The notes under the pieces: generated by a model
What the model saw: the letters and a program-made list of their open reading frames with translations, nothing else
Told to the model about the DNA's origin: nothing
Databases searched by the model: none
Translations under genes and position numbers: made by a program
NCBI RefSeq assembly: GCF_000024365.1
Contig: NC_013235.1
Span: 5,642,001-5,706,000, forward strand
DNA from: Nakamurella multipartita DSM 44233
GTDB lineage: Bacteria > Actinomycetota > Actinomycetes > Mycobacteriales > Nakamurellaceae
Length of the DNA: 64,000 bases
Direction of reading: 5' to 3'
Shown here: positions 51,668 to 60,023 of the stretch, piece after piece
How positions within the stretch are numbered: position 1 is the stretch's first letter
Layout: the number at the start of each line of letters is the position of its first letter

Positions 51668-51895
51668 ATGACCGACGATTCATCGCGGACAGAGAAATAC
51701 GAGCTGATCAGGAAGAGGTTTCTCAGTGATCCGGAATTCCGCGATCAACTCACCAAGAATCCTGCCGAGACTCTTGAGTCAATTCTCGGGCCACTGACCG
51801 ACCAGGAGCGCAACTGGCTCTCGTCCGCCCCTGAGGGCGCGGACGAACTGCTGGACTACGTCAAGCAGAACCCTCCGCCGGTGGGCTACTGGTAA
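51668..51895 (+). CDS. Small peptide, candidate prenylated/RiPP precursor ending in Gly-Tyr-Trp
   Basis: 75 residues. AAGGGGG lies just before ATG 51668. The N-terminal part (YELIRKRFLSDPEFRDQLTK, then NPAETLESILGPLTDQERNW) resembles Nif11/LigA-like leader domains (DPEFRxxLxxxPxxxL). The C-terminus is NPPPVGYW, a Pro-rich, aromatic tail suited to a core peptide. A ComQ-like isoprenoid synthase gene lies 0.5 kb downstream on the same strand; ComX pheromones are made by prenylation of a Trp near the precursor's end. The precursor role is inference. Codon use is less GC-rich than in the flanks. The last 35 bp overlap the convergent NTF2 gene. Confidence 0.65.
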   Translation: MTDDSSRTEKYELIRKRFLSDPEFRDQLTKNPAETLESILGPLTDQERNWLSSAPEGADELLDYVKQNPPPVGYW

Positions 51896-52298
51896 TCGAC
51901 GTGACGGTGGAGTGATCGGCCAGGTACTGCCAGCCCTGGTCGTCACTTCGGCCGAACACCTCGAACGCGGAGACCGTCATCGTCATCCGTTCACCGGTCG
52001 CTTTCACGGTCAGCGTTGATTCGAAGGTCCCGTTCCGGGCCGCCTGGTTCGGGCCGTGATATTCGAACGGCGCGGTCGGCTCAGTCTGATTGTCGACGGT
52101 GTATTGCGCCATTGCCTCGGCAATCATGGCGACGATCTGGTCTCGACCGACCACCCACGACGAGCCGAATGGACCTCCGGTCGTCGTCAGCACGGCCGAT
52201 TCGATATACAACTGGCCCAGCCCGACGGCGTCACCCGACTTCAGCCGGGCGAGATAGACAGCGGAAAAGTCATCGAGCGACCACACCGGTTCCCCCAT
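51861..52298 (-). CDS. NTF2-like (SnoaL fold) protein
   Basis: 145 residues of the cone-shaped NTF2/SnoaL fold: DDFSAVYLARLKSGDAVGLG, LYIESAVLTTTGGPFGSSWV, and a repeated beta-sheet ending GWQYLADHSTV. Family members include ketosteroid isomerases, polyketide cyclases and many ligand-binding proteins; the catalytic residues are not clear. ATG 52298 is preferred to the in-frame GTG at 52307. It is antisense within the candidate peptide cluster, and its 3' end overlaps the peptide gene. Confidence 0.8.
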   Translation of the reverse strand: MGEPVWSLDDFSAVYLARLKSGDAVGLGQLYIESAVLTTTGGPFGSSWVVGRDQIVAMIAEAMAQYTVDNQTEPTAPFEYHGPNQAARNGTFESTLTVKATGERMTMTVSAFEVFGRSDDQGWQYLADHSTVTSITSSPPAEGSA

Positions 52299-52405
52299 GA
52301 CACCCACTATCGCACGCCAGCCTCAAGCGCGGCGGAAAGGCATTCGGGTTCGGTGGGCATTGGCGGCAGAAGGAACCGAGGCTGTGGCAACCGGCAGGCT
52401 CATCG

Positions 52406-53407
52406 ATGAAGCACCAGGCCGGATCGCCGGGCGACTGGCGTTGTGCCGCTATTGAGTCCGTACGCGCCGCGCTCGTGCCCTGGCGCGGACAGCTGCGTCC
52501 GCTCGCCGCGCAAGCGGTCGACCACCTCGACGCCGTTCTGGGCGCCGGCGACGGCTCGCAGATTGCTGCCCTGGCCGTTCCGGTGGCCGTGCACGCGGGT
52601 CTGCGCGGAAGCCATCCTCCACCGTGGTTGTTGGCCGCGGCCGGCGCGACCTATCTCGCCTGGAGTGTCCTGGACAACGATATGGACGGCGATCCGCCTC
52701 GATTCTGGAGTGAAAGCTCAGCGGCGGAGCGCTCTATCGGTGCCCATGTGCTGATTGCCACCGCGGCCGCCCAGGCCCCGATCGGCGCGGTCCCTTCCCT
52801 GGTCCCCACCCTTGCTCAGATCTACCTGGACATGGTGGCCACGGTCACCGAGGGCCAACTGCGGGCGGAGGACCGGCTTGACGAGCAAACGGCTCCCGAG
52901 GATGTGACCGCCGGCATCGAGGCCCGCAGCGGCGCCATGCTGGCCGGGTTCGCCGACCTGACTGCCGTCGCAGCCGGCACCGGCGCCGACATCCGCCGGG
53001 CCGTCCGACGGTTCGGGCGCGAGTTGGCCATGGCTCGCCAACTCGTCAATGACATCACCGAGTTGGAGTCCGGCCGAACCTCCGATCTGCGCAACGAGAC
53101 GGCCACCATGACCGCTGCCTTCGCCCTCCAACGCGCCGCGGCGGCCGATCGGGCAGCTCTGGTTGATCGCCTCCGGGCAGCTGCGTTCGACGAGTCCCTC
53201 CGTCGGCAAATGATCGACGGTGAGCTGCAACCGGCGCTGGTCGACACCCGCATGCTCGCCCGACTGCACCTGGTCGGTGCGGCCCGGGCGGCCGAGTCAT
53301 TCGTGGGCAGTGAGAAGGGCCGCGCTGTGTCTGATGCCTTGATCGACTACACCCTCGGGCCGCTCGTGGACGGAGCCATTACCAGGGCTCAAGCCGGCAA
53401 TGCGTGA
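52406..53407 (+). CDS. Class I isoprenoid synthase fold protein, ComQ-like
   Basis: 333 residues, all-helical. The first Asp-rich motif is weak (SVLDNDMDGDPP, about residue 91). The second is NDITELESGRTSDLRNETAT (about residue 215), where canonical prenyl synthases have DD rather than ND; ComQ, which prenylates the ComX pheromone, also has ND here as I remember it. The middle part QIYLDMVATVTEGQL matches the QxxDxxxxxxGQL helix of polyprenyl synthetases. It may couple a prenyl diphosphate to the small peptide at 51668, or make a terpene. Its last 19 bp overlap an NTF2 gene on the other strand. Confidence 0.7.
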   Translation: MKHQAGSPGDWRCAAIESVRAALVPWRGQLRPLAAQAVDHLDAVLGAGDGSQIAALAVPVAVHAGLRGSHPPPWLLAAAGATYLAWSVLDNDMDGDPPRFWSESSAAERSIGAHVLIATAAAQAPIGAVPSLVPTLAQIYLDMVATVTEGQLRAEDRLDEQTAPEDVTAGIEARSGAMLAGFADLTAVAAGTGADIRRAVRRFGRELAMARQLVNDITELESGRTSDLRNETATMTAAFALQRAAAADRAALVDRLRAAAFDESLRRQMIDGELQPALVDTRMLARLHLVGAARAAESFVGSEKGRAVSDALIDYTLGPLVDGAITRAQAGNA

Positions 53408-53778
53408 TCGACCGGCAGGGCGGTGGCCTGGAAGTAGATCAGCCGCGGGCCGCCCGCCGACGAGCGCCACACCGCCACCGCCCGGCTCCGGTAGGGCTTC
53501 GGCACTCCGTGCAGCACCAGTTCGGCCCGCATCTCGTGCTGCACCAGCAGCGCGTCGCCGGCGGGGATCACGACGTGCTCCGCGGTCCGGATCCAGGTGT
53601 AGGCCAGCGCTCCCGATTCGATCGTGGCCAGATAGCTGTCCTTGGTGTCGCTGACACCGGTGGAATGCACGTACCGGCAGTCGTCGGCGATCAGCTCGCG
53701 CAGCGCCACGAGATCTCCGGCCACCATGGCCGCCGTCCGCCGGTCGTCCGCCGCCCGCACCAGGTCCTCGTCGATCAC
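53389..53778 (-). CDS. Nuclear transport factor 2 family protein
   Basis: 129 residues, NTF2 fold. DEDLVRAADDRRTAAMVAGD and LRELIADDCRYVHSTGVSDT are typical of the SnoaL-like/DUF4440 group, as is the end VWRSSAGGPRLIYFQAT. Ligand unknown. Start GTG at 53778. It is convergent with the ComQ-like gene (19-bp overlap), and together with the gene at 51861 it gives two NTF2 folds around the peptide cluster. Confidence 0.85.
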   Translation of the reverse strand: MIDEDLVRAADDRRTAAMVAGDLVALRELIADDCRYVHSTGVSDTKDSYLATIESGALAYTWIRTAEHVVIPAGDALLVQHEMRAELVLHGVPKPYRSRAVAVWRSSAGGPRLIYFQATALPVDHALPA

Positions 53779-53808
53779 CGGCCCACCCTAGCGACCGCCG
53801 CCCCACGT

Positions 53809-53875
53809 GCAGTTGATCATGGGCAGAGTGCCGTTCTGACGGAGTCAGAACGGCACTCTGCCCATGATCAACTGC
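53809..53875. repeat. Perfect 32-bp inverted repeat with 3-nt loop
   Basis: 53809-53840 and 53844-53875 are exact reverse complements (arm starts GCAGTTGATCATGGGCAG) around a GGA loop. On the plus strand it is followed by AAAAA, not T, so it is not a classical terminator for either neighbour. AGTTGATC also occurs in family B arms. It could be a MITE-like or structural element between the NTF2 gene start and the P450 gene end. Confidence 0.9.
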
Positions 53876-53897
53876 AAAAAACCGGCGCCGCGGGGCG

Positions 53898-56800
53898 TCA
53901 GCGGGCACCCCAGATGTCCTCCAGGTACCGGTGCTGGCGGCGCAGGTCGGTCAGCCAGTCCTCGGCCGCGGCGCCGCCGAGACCGAGCTTGTCGGCGGCG
54001 ATCTGGGTCAGGGCGGCGCGCACGCCGGGCGCCAGGGTACGGGCGTTGCCGCAGACGTACACCACCCCGCCGGCCTCGAGCAGCGACCAGATCTCGTCCG
54101 CGTGGGCCAGCATCTCGTGCTGGGCGTAGCGCCGCTGCTGGCCCGGCTCGCGCGAGAATGCCGTGTAAGTCTGCACACTCGCACTCGTCGCGAAGTCGGC
54201 CAGCTCCTGCTCGTACAACCGGTCGTCGCGGGTCCGGCAGCCGAAGAACAGCAGGGACGGGGCCAGCGCGGCCCCGTCGGCACCCTGGGCGGCGCGTTCC
54301 TGCAGGAACCCGCGGAACGGGGCGAGCCCGGTCCCGGCCCCCACCATGATCATCGGCACGCTCGGGTCGGCCGGCGGGCGGAACGGGATGGTCGGCTCCC
54401 GGGTGAACACGAACACCGTGCTGCCGGCGTCCATCGACGCCAGGTAGGTCGAGCAGACCCCCTCGAACCGGCCGGCGCCGGATCGGGCCGGCTCGGCCAG
54501 CACGCCCTCGGTCACGCACACCGTGTCCGGACTGGCCAGCGGCGAGGAGGAGATGGAGTAGTACCGCGGGGCCAGGGCCGGCAGCAGATCCAGGAACACC
54601 GGGAACGGCAGCGCGCAGGCCGGATAGCGCTCCAGCAGGTCGAGCACCGACAGGTTCGGCTCACGCACCTGCGTCCGGTAGGTCTCGTCGTCGGTCAGCG
54701 CCCGCAACGCCGCCTGCTGCGCCGGGTCGTCGGTGTGCTCGGCCAGCACCTCCAGGTCGGCCCGGGTGGCCGTCGCCTGCAGTTCGACGCAGGCCCCGAG
54801 CACGCCCAGCAACGGCGACGGCTCGTCGACCGGCAGGTGGGTGTGCGTGCCACTGTTCGCCGTGATCGTCACGTAGGTGCCCATGTCCAGGCCGAAACGT
54901 CGCATCACGCGGCGGATCTGGGCCTGGTTGTTGCGGGGCAGCACGCCCAGGTGATCGCCGGCCCGGTAGCTCAGCCCGGCCGGCAGGGCGACCTCAACGT
55001 GCCGGGTCGAGCGCACCCCGGCCGCCCCGGTCGCGGTCAGCTCGACGTTGCGGGTGACCAGGGTCGGCGTCGCGTCGTAGGACACGACCACCGGGTTGGT
55101 CAGCTGGCGGTTCACCGTGGCGATCGTCAGCCGCGGCCCGGCCGCCGTCACCTGCGCCTGCCGCTCCGACAGGCCCAGCCCGGCGGCCAGATCCGCCCAC
55201 AGGTCGGCGTGCCAGGCCCGGTACTGGCCGTCGAAGTCGGCCTGCGCATCTCCGGCGCCGCGAGGGTGGATCCGGGTGCCGCCCAAGCGTTCCAGCTCGG
55301 CGTCCAGCAGGATCGGCACCGCCTGATAGGTCGCCGCCCAGTCGGTGTCGCCGCAGCCGAACACCGTGAACCGCACGCCCGCGTATGCCCCGTCGGGCAC
55401 CGCCCGGCTGCGCAGCTTGTCCACGAAGGCGGCCGCGTTCTCCGGCGCCTCGCCGTTGTAGGAGGCACTGACCACCAGCACCGCACCTTCGGCCGGCAGG
55501 TCGGGTCCATGGTCGTCCAGAGCGGCCACCGTCACCGCGTACCCACGGTCGGCGCCCTCCCGTCCCAGCCGGTTGGCGATGCCCTCGGCCGTGCCCAGGT
55601 TGGAGCCGAACAGCACCAGCAACGGCGTGCCGTGCGCCGTCGCCACCGCGGACGCGTCGGCCTCGGCCGGCCCTTCGTCGGCCGCACCCGTCACCGCGGC
55701 CTGCGCCCGCGCCACTCCGGCGAAGCCCTCCCGCGGCCGCAGCCGGATCCACATGTCCTCCGGCTTGACGGTCAGGGTCGCGCGGGTGTGCAGCTGGTAA
55801 TTGCGGTGGTCGATGATGTCGAAGCGCTGCAGCAGCATGCCGAGCACCAAAGTGGCCTCCTGCAGGGCGAACTGGCGACCGATGCACGCGCGCAGCCCGG
55901 TGCCGAACGGCCGGTAGGCCAGCGGCGGCACCGCGGCGAACCGCTCCGGGTCGAAGTGATGCGGGTTGAAGTCCTCGGCGTCCGGCCCCCACACGCTGGG
56001 GTCGCGGTGCAACATCGGCAGCAGCACCGAGATCCCGACATCCTTGGGCGCGAGGTACTTCCCGCCGATGACGGTGTCCGTCCGGGCCGCCCGGGTGAAC
56101 ATCGGCGCGGTCGGCCACAGCCGCAGCGACTCGTCCAGGATCTGCCGGACGAAGGTCAGCTGGTGCACCTGCTCGTACGTCGGCTCGGCGGTGTCCCCGA
56201 GCACCTCGTCGATCTGCACCCGCGCCTGGTCGATGTACTGCGGGCTTTTCATCAGGTAGTTGATGGCGAACGAGAGCAGGCCGCTGGTGGTCTCGTGGCC
56301 GGCCACCAGGAACGTCATGCACTGGGCGATGATGTTGTCGTCCGGCAGCCCCTCGCCGCTGGACTTGTCCACCCCGGTGAGCATCCGGCCGAGCAGGTCG
56401 GTGTTGTCGGCCGCGTCGCCCTGCCGCCGGCGGTCCTCGATCAGACCCTTGACCAGGTTGATCTGGAACTCGCTGTCCTCGCGGGCCTGCCGGCGGGCCT
56501 GCACCCGGAGCTTGCGCTGCAGCGGCAGTTCCTTGGCCTCCTTCTGCGCCTCCAGCAGGTTGCGGACCATGGCCGCCACGAACGGGTGCGGGGTATCCCG
56601 GTAGAGCGAGTTGAAGCGGTAGCCGAACCCGCACAGGGCGATCGTGTCCAGGGTGAGCGCGGTCATGTCGGCCGGCACGTTCACCTCATCATCGGGGTTG
56701 AGCCGCGACCACTTGTCCATCAGCTGGCCGGCGATGTCGACCATCCGCGGCAGGTAGCCGCGCATGCTGGACTGGCTGAACGGGGCCATCAGGATGTTGT

Positions 56801-57113
56801 GCGCCCGCCGCCAGAGCGGATCGCTGGTCTCGGACAGGAACAGCCCCGGCGTCCCGGTGCCCCGCGCGGCGACCAGCCCGGGCCCGAGTTGCTTGTCGAA
56901 CCGTTCGTCGTCGCAGATGTCGGGCATCAGGTCGGCACCGGAGACGACGATCCGGGTGGTGCCGGGAACGGTCAGCTTGTAGATCGGGCCGTACTGGCGG
57001 GCCCAGTCCATCAGCGTGTCGATCGGGTGCGGGTTGTTCAGATCCAGCAGGTTGCCCAGGATCGGCACACCGTGCGGGCCGGGCAGCTGATCGACGGAGA
57101 TGGGGGCGGTCAT
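53898..57113 (-). CDS. Bifunctional cytochrome P450/NADPH-P450 reductase (CYP102A/P450-BM3 type)
   Basis: 1071 residues. The P450 part has LVAGHETTSG (I-helix), EXXR in LDESLRLW and heme Cys near residue 410 in FGTGLRACIGRQ. The reductase follows: FMN domain LVLFGSNLGTAEGIANRLG (from about 500), FAD domain (RYYSISSSP-like motif), and NADPH-binding VGAGTGLAPFRGFLQERAAQ and YVCGNARTLAPG. Class: self-sufficient fatty-acid hydroxylase. The Arg47 and Tyr51 that hold fatty acid carboxylates in BM3 are replaced (VPGTTRIV), so the substrate may be non-acidic. ATG 57113 follows GGAGG. The gene is single. Confidence 0.95.
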   Translation of the reverse strand: MTAPISVDQLPGPHGVPILGNLLDLNNPHPIDTLMDWARQYGPIYKLTVPGTTRIVVSGADLMPDICDDERFDKQLGPGLVAARGTGTPGLFLSETSDPLWRRAHNILMAPFSQSSMRGYLPRMVDIAGQLMDKWSRLNPDDEVNVPADMTALTLDTIALCGFGYRFNSLYRDTPHPFVAAMVRNLLEAQKEAKELPLQRKLRVQARRQAREDSEFQINLVKGLIEDRRRQGDAADNTDLLGRMLTGVDKSSGEGLPDDNIIAQCMTFLVAGHETTSGLLSFAINYLMKSPQYIDQARVQIDEVLGDTAEPTYEQVHQLTFVRQILDESLRLWPTAPMFTRAARTDTVIGGKYLAPKDVGISVLLPMLHRDPSVWGPDAEDFNPHHFDPERFAAVPPLAYRPFGTGLRACIGRQFALQEATLVLGMLLQRFDIIDHRNYQLHTRATLTVKPEDMWIRLRPREGFAGVARAQAAVTGAADEGPAEADASAVATAHGTPLLVLFGSNLGTAEGIANRLGREGADRGYAVTVAALDDHGPDLPAEGAVLVVSASYNGEAPENAAAFVDKLRSRAVPDGAYAGVRFTVFGCGDTDWAATYQAVPILLDAELERLGGTRIHPRGAGDAQADFDGQYRAWHADLWADLAAGLGLSERQAQVTAAGPRLTIATVNRQLTNPVVVSYDATPTLVTRNVELTATGAAGVRSTRHVEVALPAGLSYRAGDHLGVLPRNNQAQIRRVMRRFGLDMGTYVTITANSGTHTHLPVDEPSPLLGVLGACVELQATATRADLEVLAEHTDDPAQQAALRALTDDETYRTQVREPNLSVLDLLERYPACALPFPVFLDLLPALAPRYYSISSSPLASPDTVCVTEGVLAEPARSGAGRFEGVCSTYLASMDAGSTVFVFTREPTIPFRPPADPSVPMIMVGAGTGLAPFRGFLQERAAQGADGAALAPSLLFFGCRTRDDRLYEQELADFATSASVQTYTAFSREPGQQRRYAQHEMLAHADEIWSLLEAGGVVYVCGNARTLAPGVRAALTQIAADKLGLGGAAAEDWLTDLRRQHRYLEDIWGAR

Positions 57114-57219
57114 GGGGCCTCCGCACGGCACGAGTACCGGACCGCCTGGGTCGGTTCTCGATGGCGTGAACGCGGCGCATCGCCCGGACGGGCGAAAATC
57201 ACCCTACGACGGACAGAGC

Positions 57220-57243
57220 GCCCGGGCGAGATCTTGCCCGGGC
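57220..57243. terminator. Terminator-like palindrome after the VIT gene
   Basis: GCCCGGGC (57220-57227) and GCCCGGGC (57236-57243) pair around GAGATCTT. It lies 13 bp past the VIT stop and 107 bp before the P450 start on the same strand, so it likely ends the VIT transcript. Confidence 0.7.
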
Positions 57244-57255
57244 CCGGTCGTCCGC

Positions 57256-57972
57256 TCAGCCGATCAGGCCGCCGGCGATGCTGCCCAGTAGGTAGGTCAC
57301 GCCCATGGCCAGCAGGCCGCCGGCGATGTTGCGCAGCACCGCCCGCAGGACCGGCGCCGACCCCAGCCGGGCGCTGACCGAACCGGTGACCGCCAGGGCG
57401 AGAGCCACGGCAACGACCGTCACCCAGGCCGAGGGCGCCACCACCACCCCGAGCAGCGGGACCAGCGCCCCGACCAGGAAGGCCAGGAAGCTGGCCCCAG
57501 CCGCGTGCCACGGGTTGGTCAGATCATCGGGGTCCAAGCCGAGCTCGGCCTCGGCGTGGGCCCGCAGCGCGTCCTTGGCGGTGAGCTGGACGGCGACCTT
57601 GCGGGCCAACCCGGGCTCGATGCCCTTGGCCTCGTACAGGCCGGCCAGCTCGTCGAGTTCCTCCTCAGGGGTCTCGGCCAGCTCGCGGCGTTCCCGGTCG
57701 AGCACCGCCTTCTCGGTGTCCCGCTGGGTCGAGACCGAGACGTACTCGCCGGTGGCCATCGACATCGCACCGGCCATCATGCCGACCAGGCCGGACAGGA
57801 TGATCGAGCCACGGTTGTCGGTGGCCCCGGCCACGCCGAGCACGATCGCCGCGGTCGACACGATGCCGTCGTTGGCGCCCAGCACCCCGGCCCGCAGCCA
57901 GTTGAGCCGGCTGGCCAGTCCGGGGTCGTGTGGCTCATGGTGCTCGTTCAGGTCTGGTTCGGTCTCGCTCAC
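57256..57972 (-). CDS. VIT1/CCC1 family iron/manganese transporter
   Basis: 238 residues, five membrane helices. LRAGVLGANDGIVSTAAIVLG (helix 1) and SMATGEYVSVSTQRDTEKA (helix 2 with the gating Met/Glu) are the VIT landmarks; a charged cytosolic segment (about 90-150) precedes three more helices. It probably moves Fe2+ or Mn2+ by proton exchange. The GTG start at 57972 is inferred from homology. A few bases upstream, GGGATCTGTGA-like sequence offers only weak ribosome binding. Confidence 0.92.
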   Translation of the reverse strand: MSETEPDLNEHHEPHDPGLASRLNWLRAGVLGANDGIVSTAAIVLGVAGATDNRGSIILSGLVGMMAGAMSMATGEYVSVSTQRDTEKAVLDRERRELAETPEEELDELAGLYEAKGIEPGLARKVAVQLTAKDALRAHAEAELGLDPDDLTNPWHAAGASFLAFLVGALVPLLGVVVAPSAWVTVVAVALALAVTGSVSARLGSAPVLRAVLRNIAGGLLAMGVTYLLGSIAGGLIG

Positions 57973-58049
57973 AGATCCCAGTTTGACGTCCTGACCTGGG
58001 CATTTCCAGCAAGCCAAGCCTGCCCTCAGCGTGATCGGCCGGCCAGCGG

Positions 58050-58298
58050 TCAGGCCGTCGGCCCGGTCGGATCGGGGCCCGTCGGGGCGGGCCCGGTGGG
58101 GTCGGGATGGACCGGGCCAGGAACCGGGAACGGCGAGCCCGGATTGGGGTTGTCCGGCACCGGGTCCACCGGCTGCGGCTCCGGCGTGGGCGGCGGTTCG
58201 AACGGCACCGGCGGACGGTCCGGCGCGGGGTCCGTCGGCACCGGCGGGCCGGACGGGTCGGTGGGGCTCGGGCTCGGGAAGGGATCGGGCATGGTCAT
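58050..58298 (-). CDS. Small proline-rich protein
   Basis: 82 residues, about half Pro, with Asp/Thr/Gly: MTMPDPFPSPSPTDPSGP at the start and PTGPDPTGPTA at the end. It has no signal peptide or membrane helix and no known domain. GAGGAGA precedes the ATG, which supports translation. It is disordered and possibly a linker or surface-associated peptide; function unknown. It diverges from the LapA gene. Confidence 0.6.
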   Translation of the reverse strand: MTMPDPFPSPSPTDPSGPPVPTDPAPDRPPVPFEPPPTPEPQPVDPVPDNPNPGSPFPVPGPVHPDPTGPAPTGPDPTGPTA

Positions 58299-58490
58299 GG
58301 ATTTCTCCTCTCCACCGGGCCGATCGACGATGACGGCCCACCCGGTCAGTGCCCGCCCGGGCCGGTGGGCACACCGGTCGGCCCGAATTCCTCCGGTCGC
58401 GACAGCCGGCCGGTTTCGCCGCGTCGGGGCCGGGTACCCCCAATGCGCGGGCGCAGGTCCCGCGCAGGCCGACACCGGGAGGTGCACAGG

Positions 58491-58958
58491 ATGAGCACGC
58501 CCAGCCAGTACGACCCGGCCCGGCCGAACACCCCGTACGACATGACGACCGCGCCCACCCCGCCCTCGGGCCTGCCGGCGATCCAGCCGACTCCGGCGGC
58601 CGACCCGAGCTATCCGCCGGATCCGTCCGGGCCGTCCTTCGGCGGGTCCGACGCGGTCGATCCCGCGGCCGGCGCGCCGAGGGCGACCCCGAACTCGGCG
58701 GCCAAGAAGCATTCCCGGACCGGCGCCGCCTGGGTCGCGCTCGTCGTGGCCGCCATCGTGATGATCTTCCTGCTGATCTTCATCCTGCAGAACTCCGACC
58801 CGGTCCAGGTCCGGTACTTCGGCTTCGAGGGCACCATGTCGCTCGGCGTGGCGATGATGTTCGCCGCCCTCGCCGGTGCGCTGACCGCCGGACTGCTCGG
58901 CACCGTCCGGATCCTGCAGTTGCGCGCCCGGGCGCGCCGCGCCACCGGCTCCCGCTGA
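58491..58958 (+). CDS. LapA domain membrane protein
   Basis: 155 residues. A Pro/Ala-rich cytoplasmic leader (about 75) is followed by a LapA-type domain: a membrane helix (AWVALVVAAIVMIFLLIFIL), QNSDPVQVRYFGFEG, and a second helix (LGVAMMFAALAGALTAGLLG) with a basic tail. The family is named for lipopolysaccharide assembly proteins but in actinobacteria its role is unknown. GGGAGG lies 9 nt before ATG 58491. Confidence 0.88.
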   Translation: MSTPSQYDPARPNTPYDMTTAPTPPSGLPAIQPTPAADPSYPPDPSGPSFGGSDAVDPAAGAPRATPNSAAKKHSRTGAAWVALVVAAIVMIFLLIFILQNSDPVQVRYFGFEGTMSLGVAMMFAALAGALTAGLLGTVRILQLRARARRATGSR

Positions 58959-59007
58959 CTCGATCCATCCATCGGCCCCAATCCATCCATCGACACGAGG
59001 AGCACCC

Positions 59008-59145
59008 ATGAGCCACCCCAACACCACCGATCCGGCCACCACCGAGGAGACCCCGCAGGCCCAGGAGGCGCTGGAATCGGACGACGGCATCGGCGCCACC
59101 ACCGACGAGGCCAACACCTTCGAGCCGGAAGAGCCCACGAGCTGA
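59008..59145 (+). CDS. Small acidic protein (45 residues)
   Basis: A short frame with a good GAGGAG site 6 nt before ATG 59008 encodes MSHPNTTDPATTEETPQAQE and ends FEPEEPTS. About a third of the residues are Glu/Asp/Thr. It has no known domain. It may be a stand-alone small protein or an expressed leader between the LapA gene and the UbiA operon. Two copies of ATCCATCCATCG lie just upstream (58963-58993). Confidence 0.55.
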   Translation: MSHPNTTDPATTEETPQAQEALESDDGIGATTDEANTFEPEEPTS

Positions 59146-59231
59146 CTGCGGCCCACGACCCGGCGGCCGGGGCGGTCCAGCAGTCGATCGGGCAGTATTC
59201 GGTTGACGAGGGGCCATCGGCGGGAGCCGGG

Positions 59232-60023
59232 ATGAAGAACCTGCTGCGCGCGGCCCACATCGGTCCCGCGCTCGCGGTGACCATCTTGGCGGCCGCCCTG
59301 GCCATCGCCCACCGGCTGCCGGCCGGCCAAGCCGTGCTGGTCGTCGCCGCGGTCCTGGCCGGGCAGCTCTCGATCGGCTGGTCCAACGACCTCATCGACC
59401 GGTCGCGCGACCGGTCGGTCGGCCGTGCGGACAAGCCGCTGGCCACCGGTGCGCTGTCCGTTCGGCTGGTCACCGCGGCCTGCGCGAGCGCGGTGGTCGC
59501 GGCCGTCGTGCTCTCACTGCTGTGCGGCCTGGTCGCCGGTCTGGTCCACCTGGTCTGCGTGGCCGCCGGCTGGGCCTACAACCTGGGCCTGAAACGGACC
59601 GTGTGGTCGTGGGTTCCGTACGCGGTCGCGTTCGGCGGCCTGACCATCTTCGTCTCGTTGGCCGCCCCGGCCGCAGCGGTGCCGCCGCTGTGGCAGCCGG
59701 CGGTCGGCGCGATGCTGGGCGTCGGGGCCCACCTGGTCAACGCCCTGCCCGACCTGGCCGACGACGAGGCCACCGGAGTGCGCGGGCTGCCGCATCGCCT
59801 GGGCGCCCGGCTGACCCGGCTGCTGTCCGTGGTCGTGCTGGTCGCGGCGTCGGTCGTCGTGGTCTGGGCCAGCGACCAGGTCCGGCTGCCGATCCGGATC
59901 GCGGTGCTCCTCCTGGTCGCCGCGCTGGCCGCGATCGCCCTGCTCACCCGGGGCCGGACGCCGTTTCGCGCCGCGATCGCGATCGCGGTCGTCGACGCCC
60001 TGCTGCTGGTGCTCGCGCAATGA
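59232..60023 (+). CDS. UbiA-family prenyltransferase
   Basis: 263 residues, about eight membrane helices. The first Asp motif [20 protein letters not shown] (near residue 51) matches NDxxDxxxD; the second is [14 protein letters not shown] (near 175). Such enzymes attach a prenyl chain to an aromatic ring. It is the first gene of a four-gene overlapping operon with a type III polyketide synthase, so the acceptor is probably that enzyme's product. A GGAGCC-like site precedes ATG 59232. Confidence 0.9.
   Translation: MKNLLRAAHIGPALAVTILAAALAIAHRLPAGQAVLVVAAVLAGQLSIGWSNDLIDRSRDRSVGRADKPLATGALSVRLVTAACASAVVAAVVLSLLCGLVAGLVHLVCVAAGWAYNLGLKRTVWSWVPYAVAFGGLTIFVSLAAPAAAVPPLWQPAVGAMLGVGAHLVNALPDLADDEATGVRGLPHRLGARLTRLLSVVVLVAASVVVVWASDQVRLPIRIAVLLLVAALAAIALLTRGRTPFRAAIAIAVVDALLLVLAQ

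Noticed and set aside
53809-53875. Intrinsic terminator
   Set aside because: The stem is perfect but is followed by A, not T, on the plus strand, and preceded by T on the minus strand.
53931-57377. A 1148-codon plus-strand frame opposite the P450 gene
   Set aside because: Antisense shadow of the CYP102-type gene; low-complexity Arg/Gly/Val/Gln protein without motifs.
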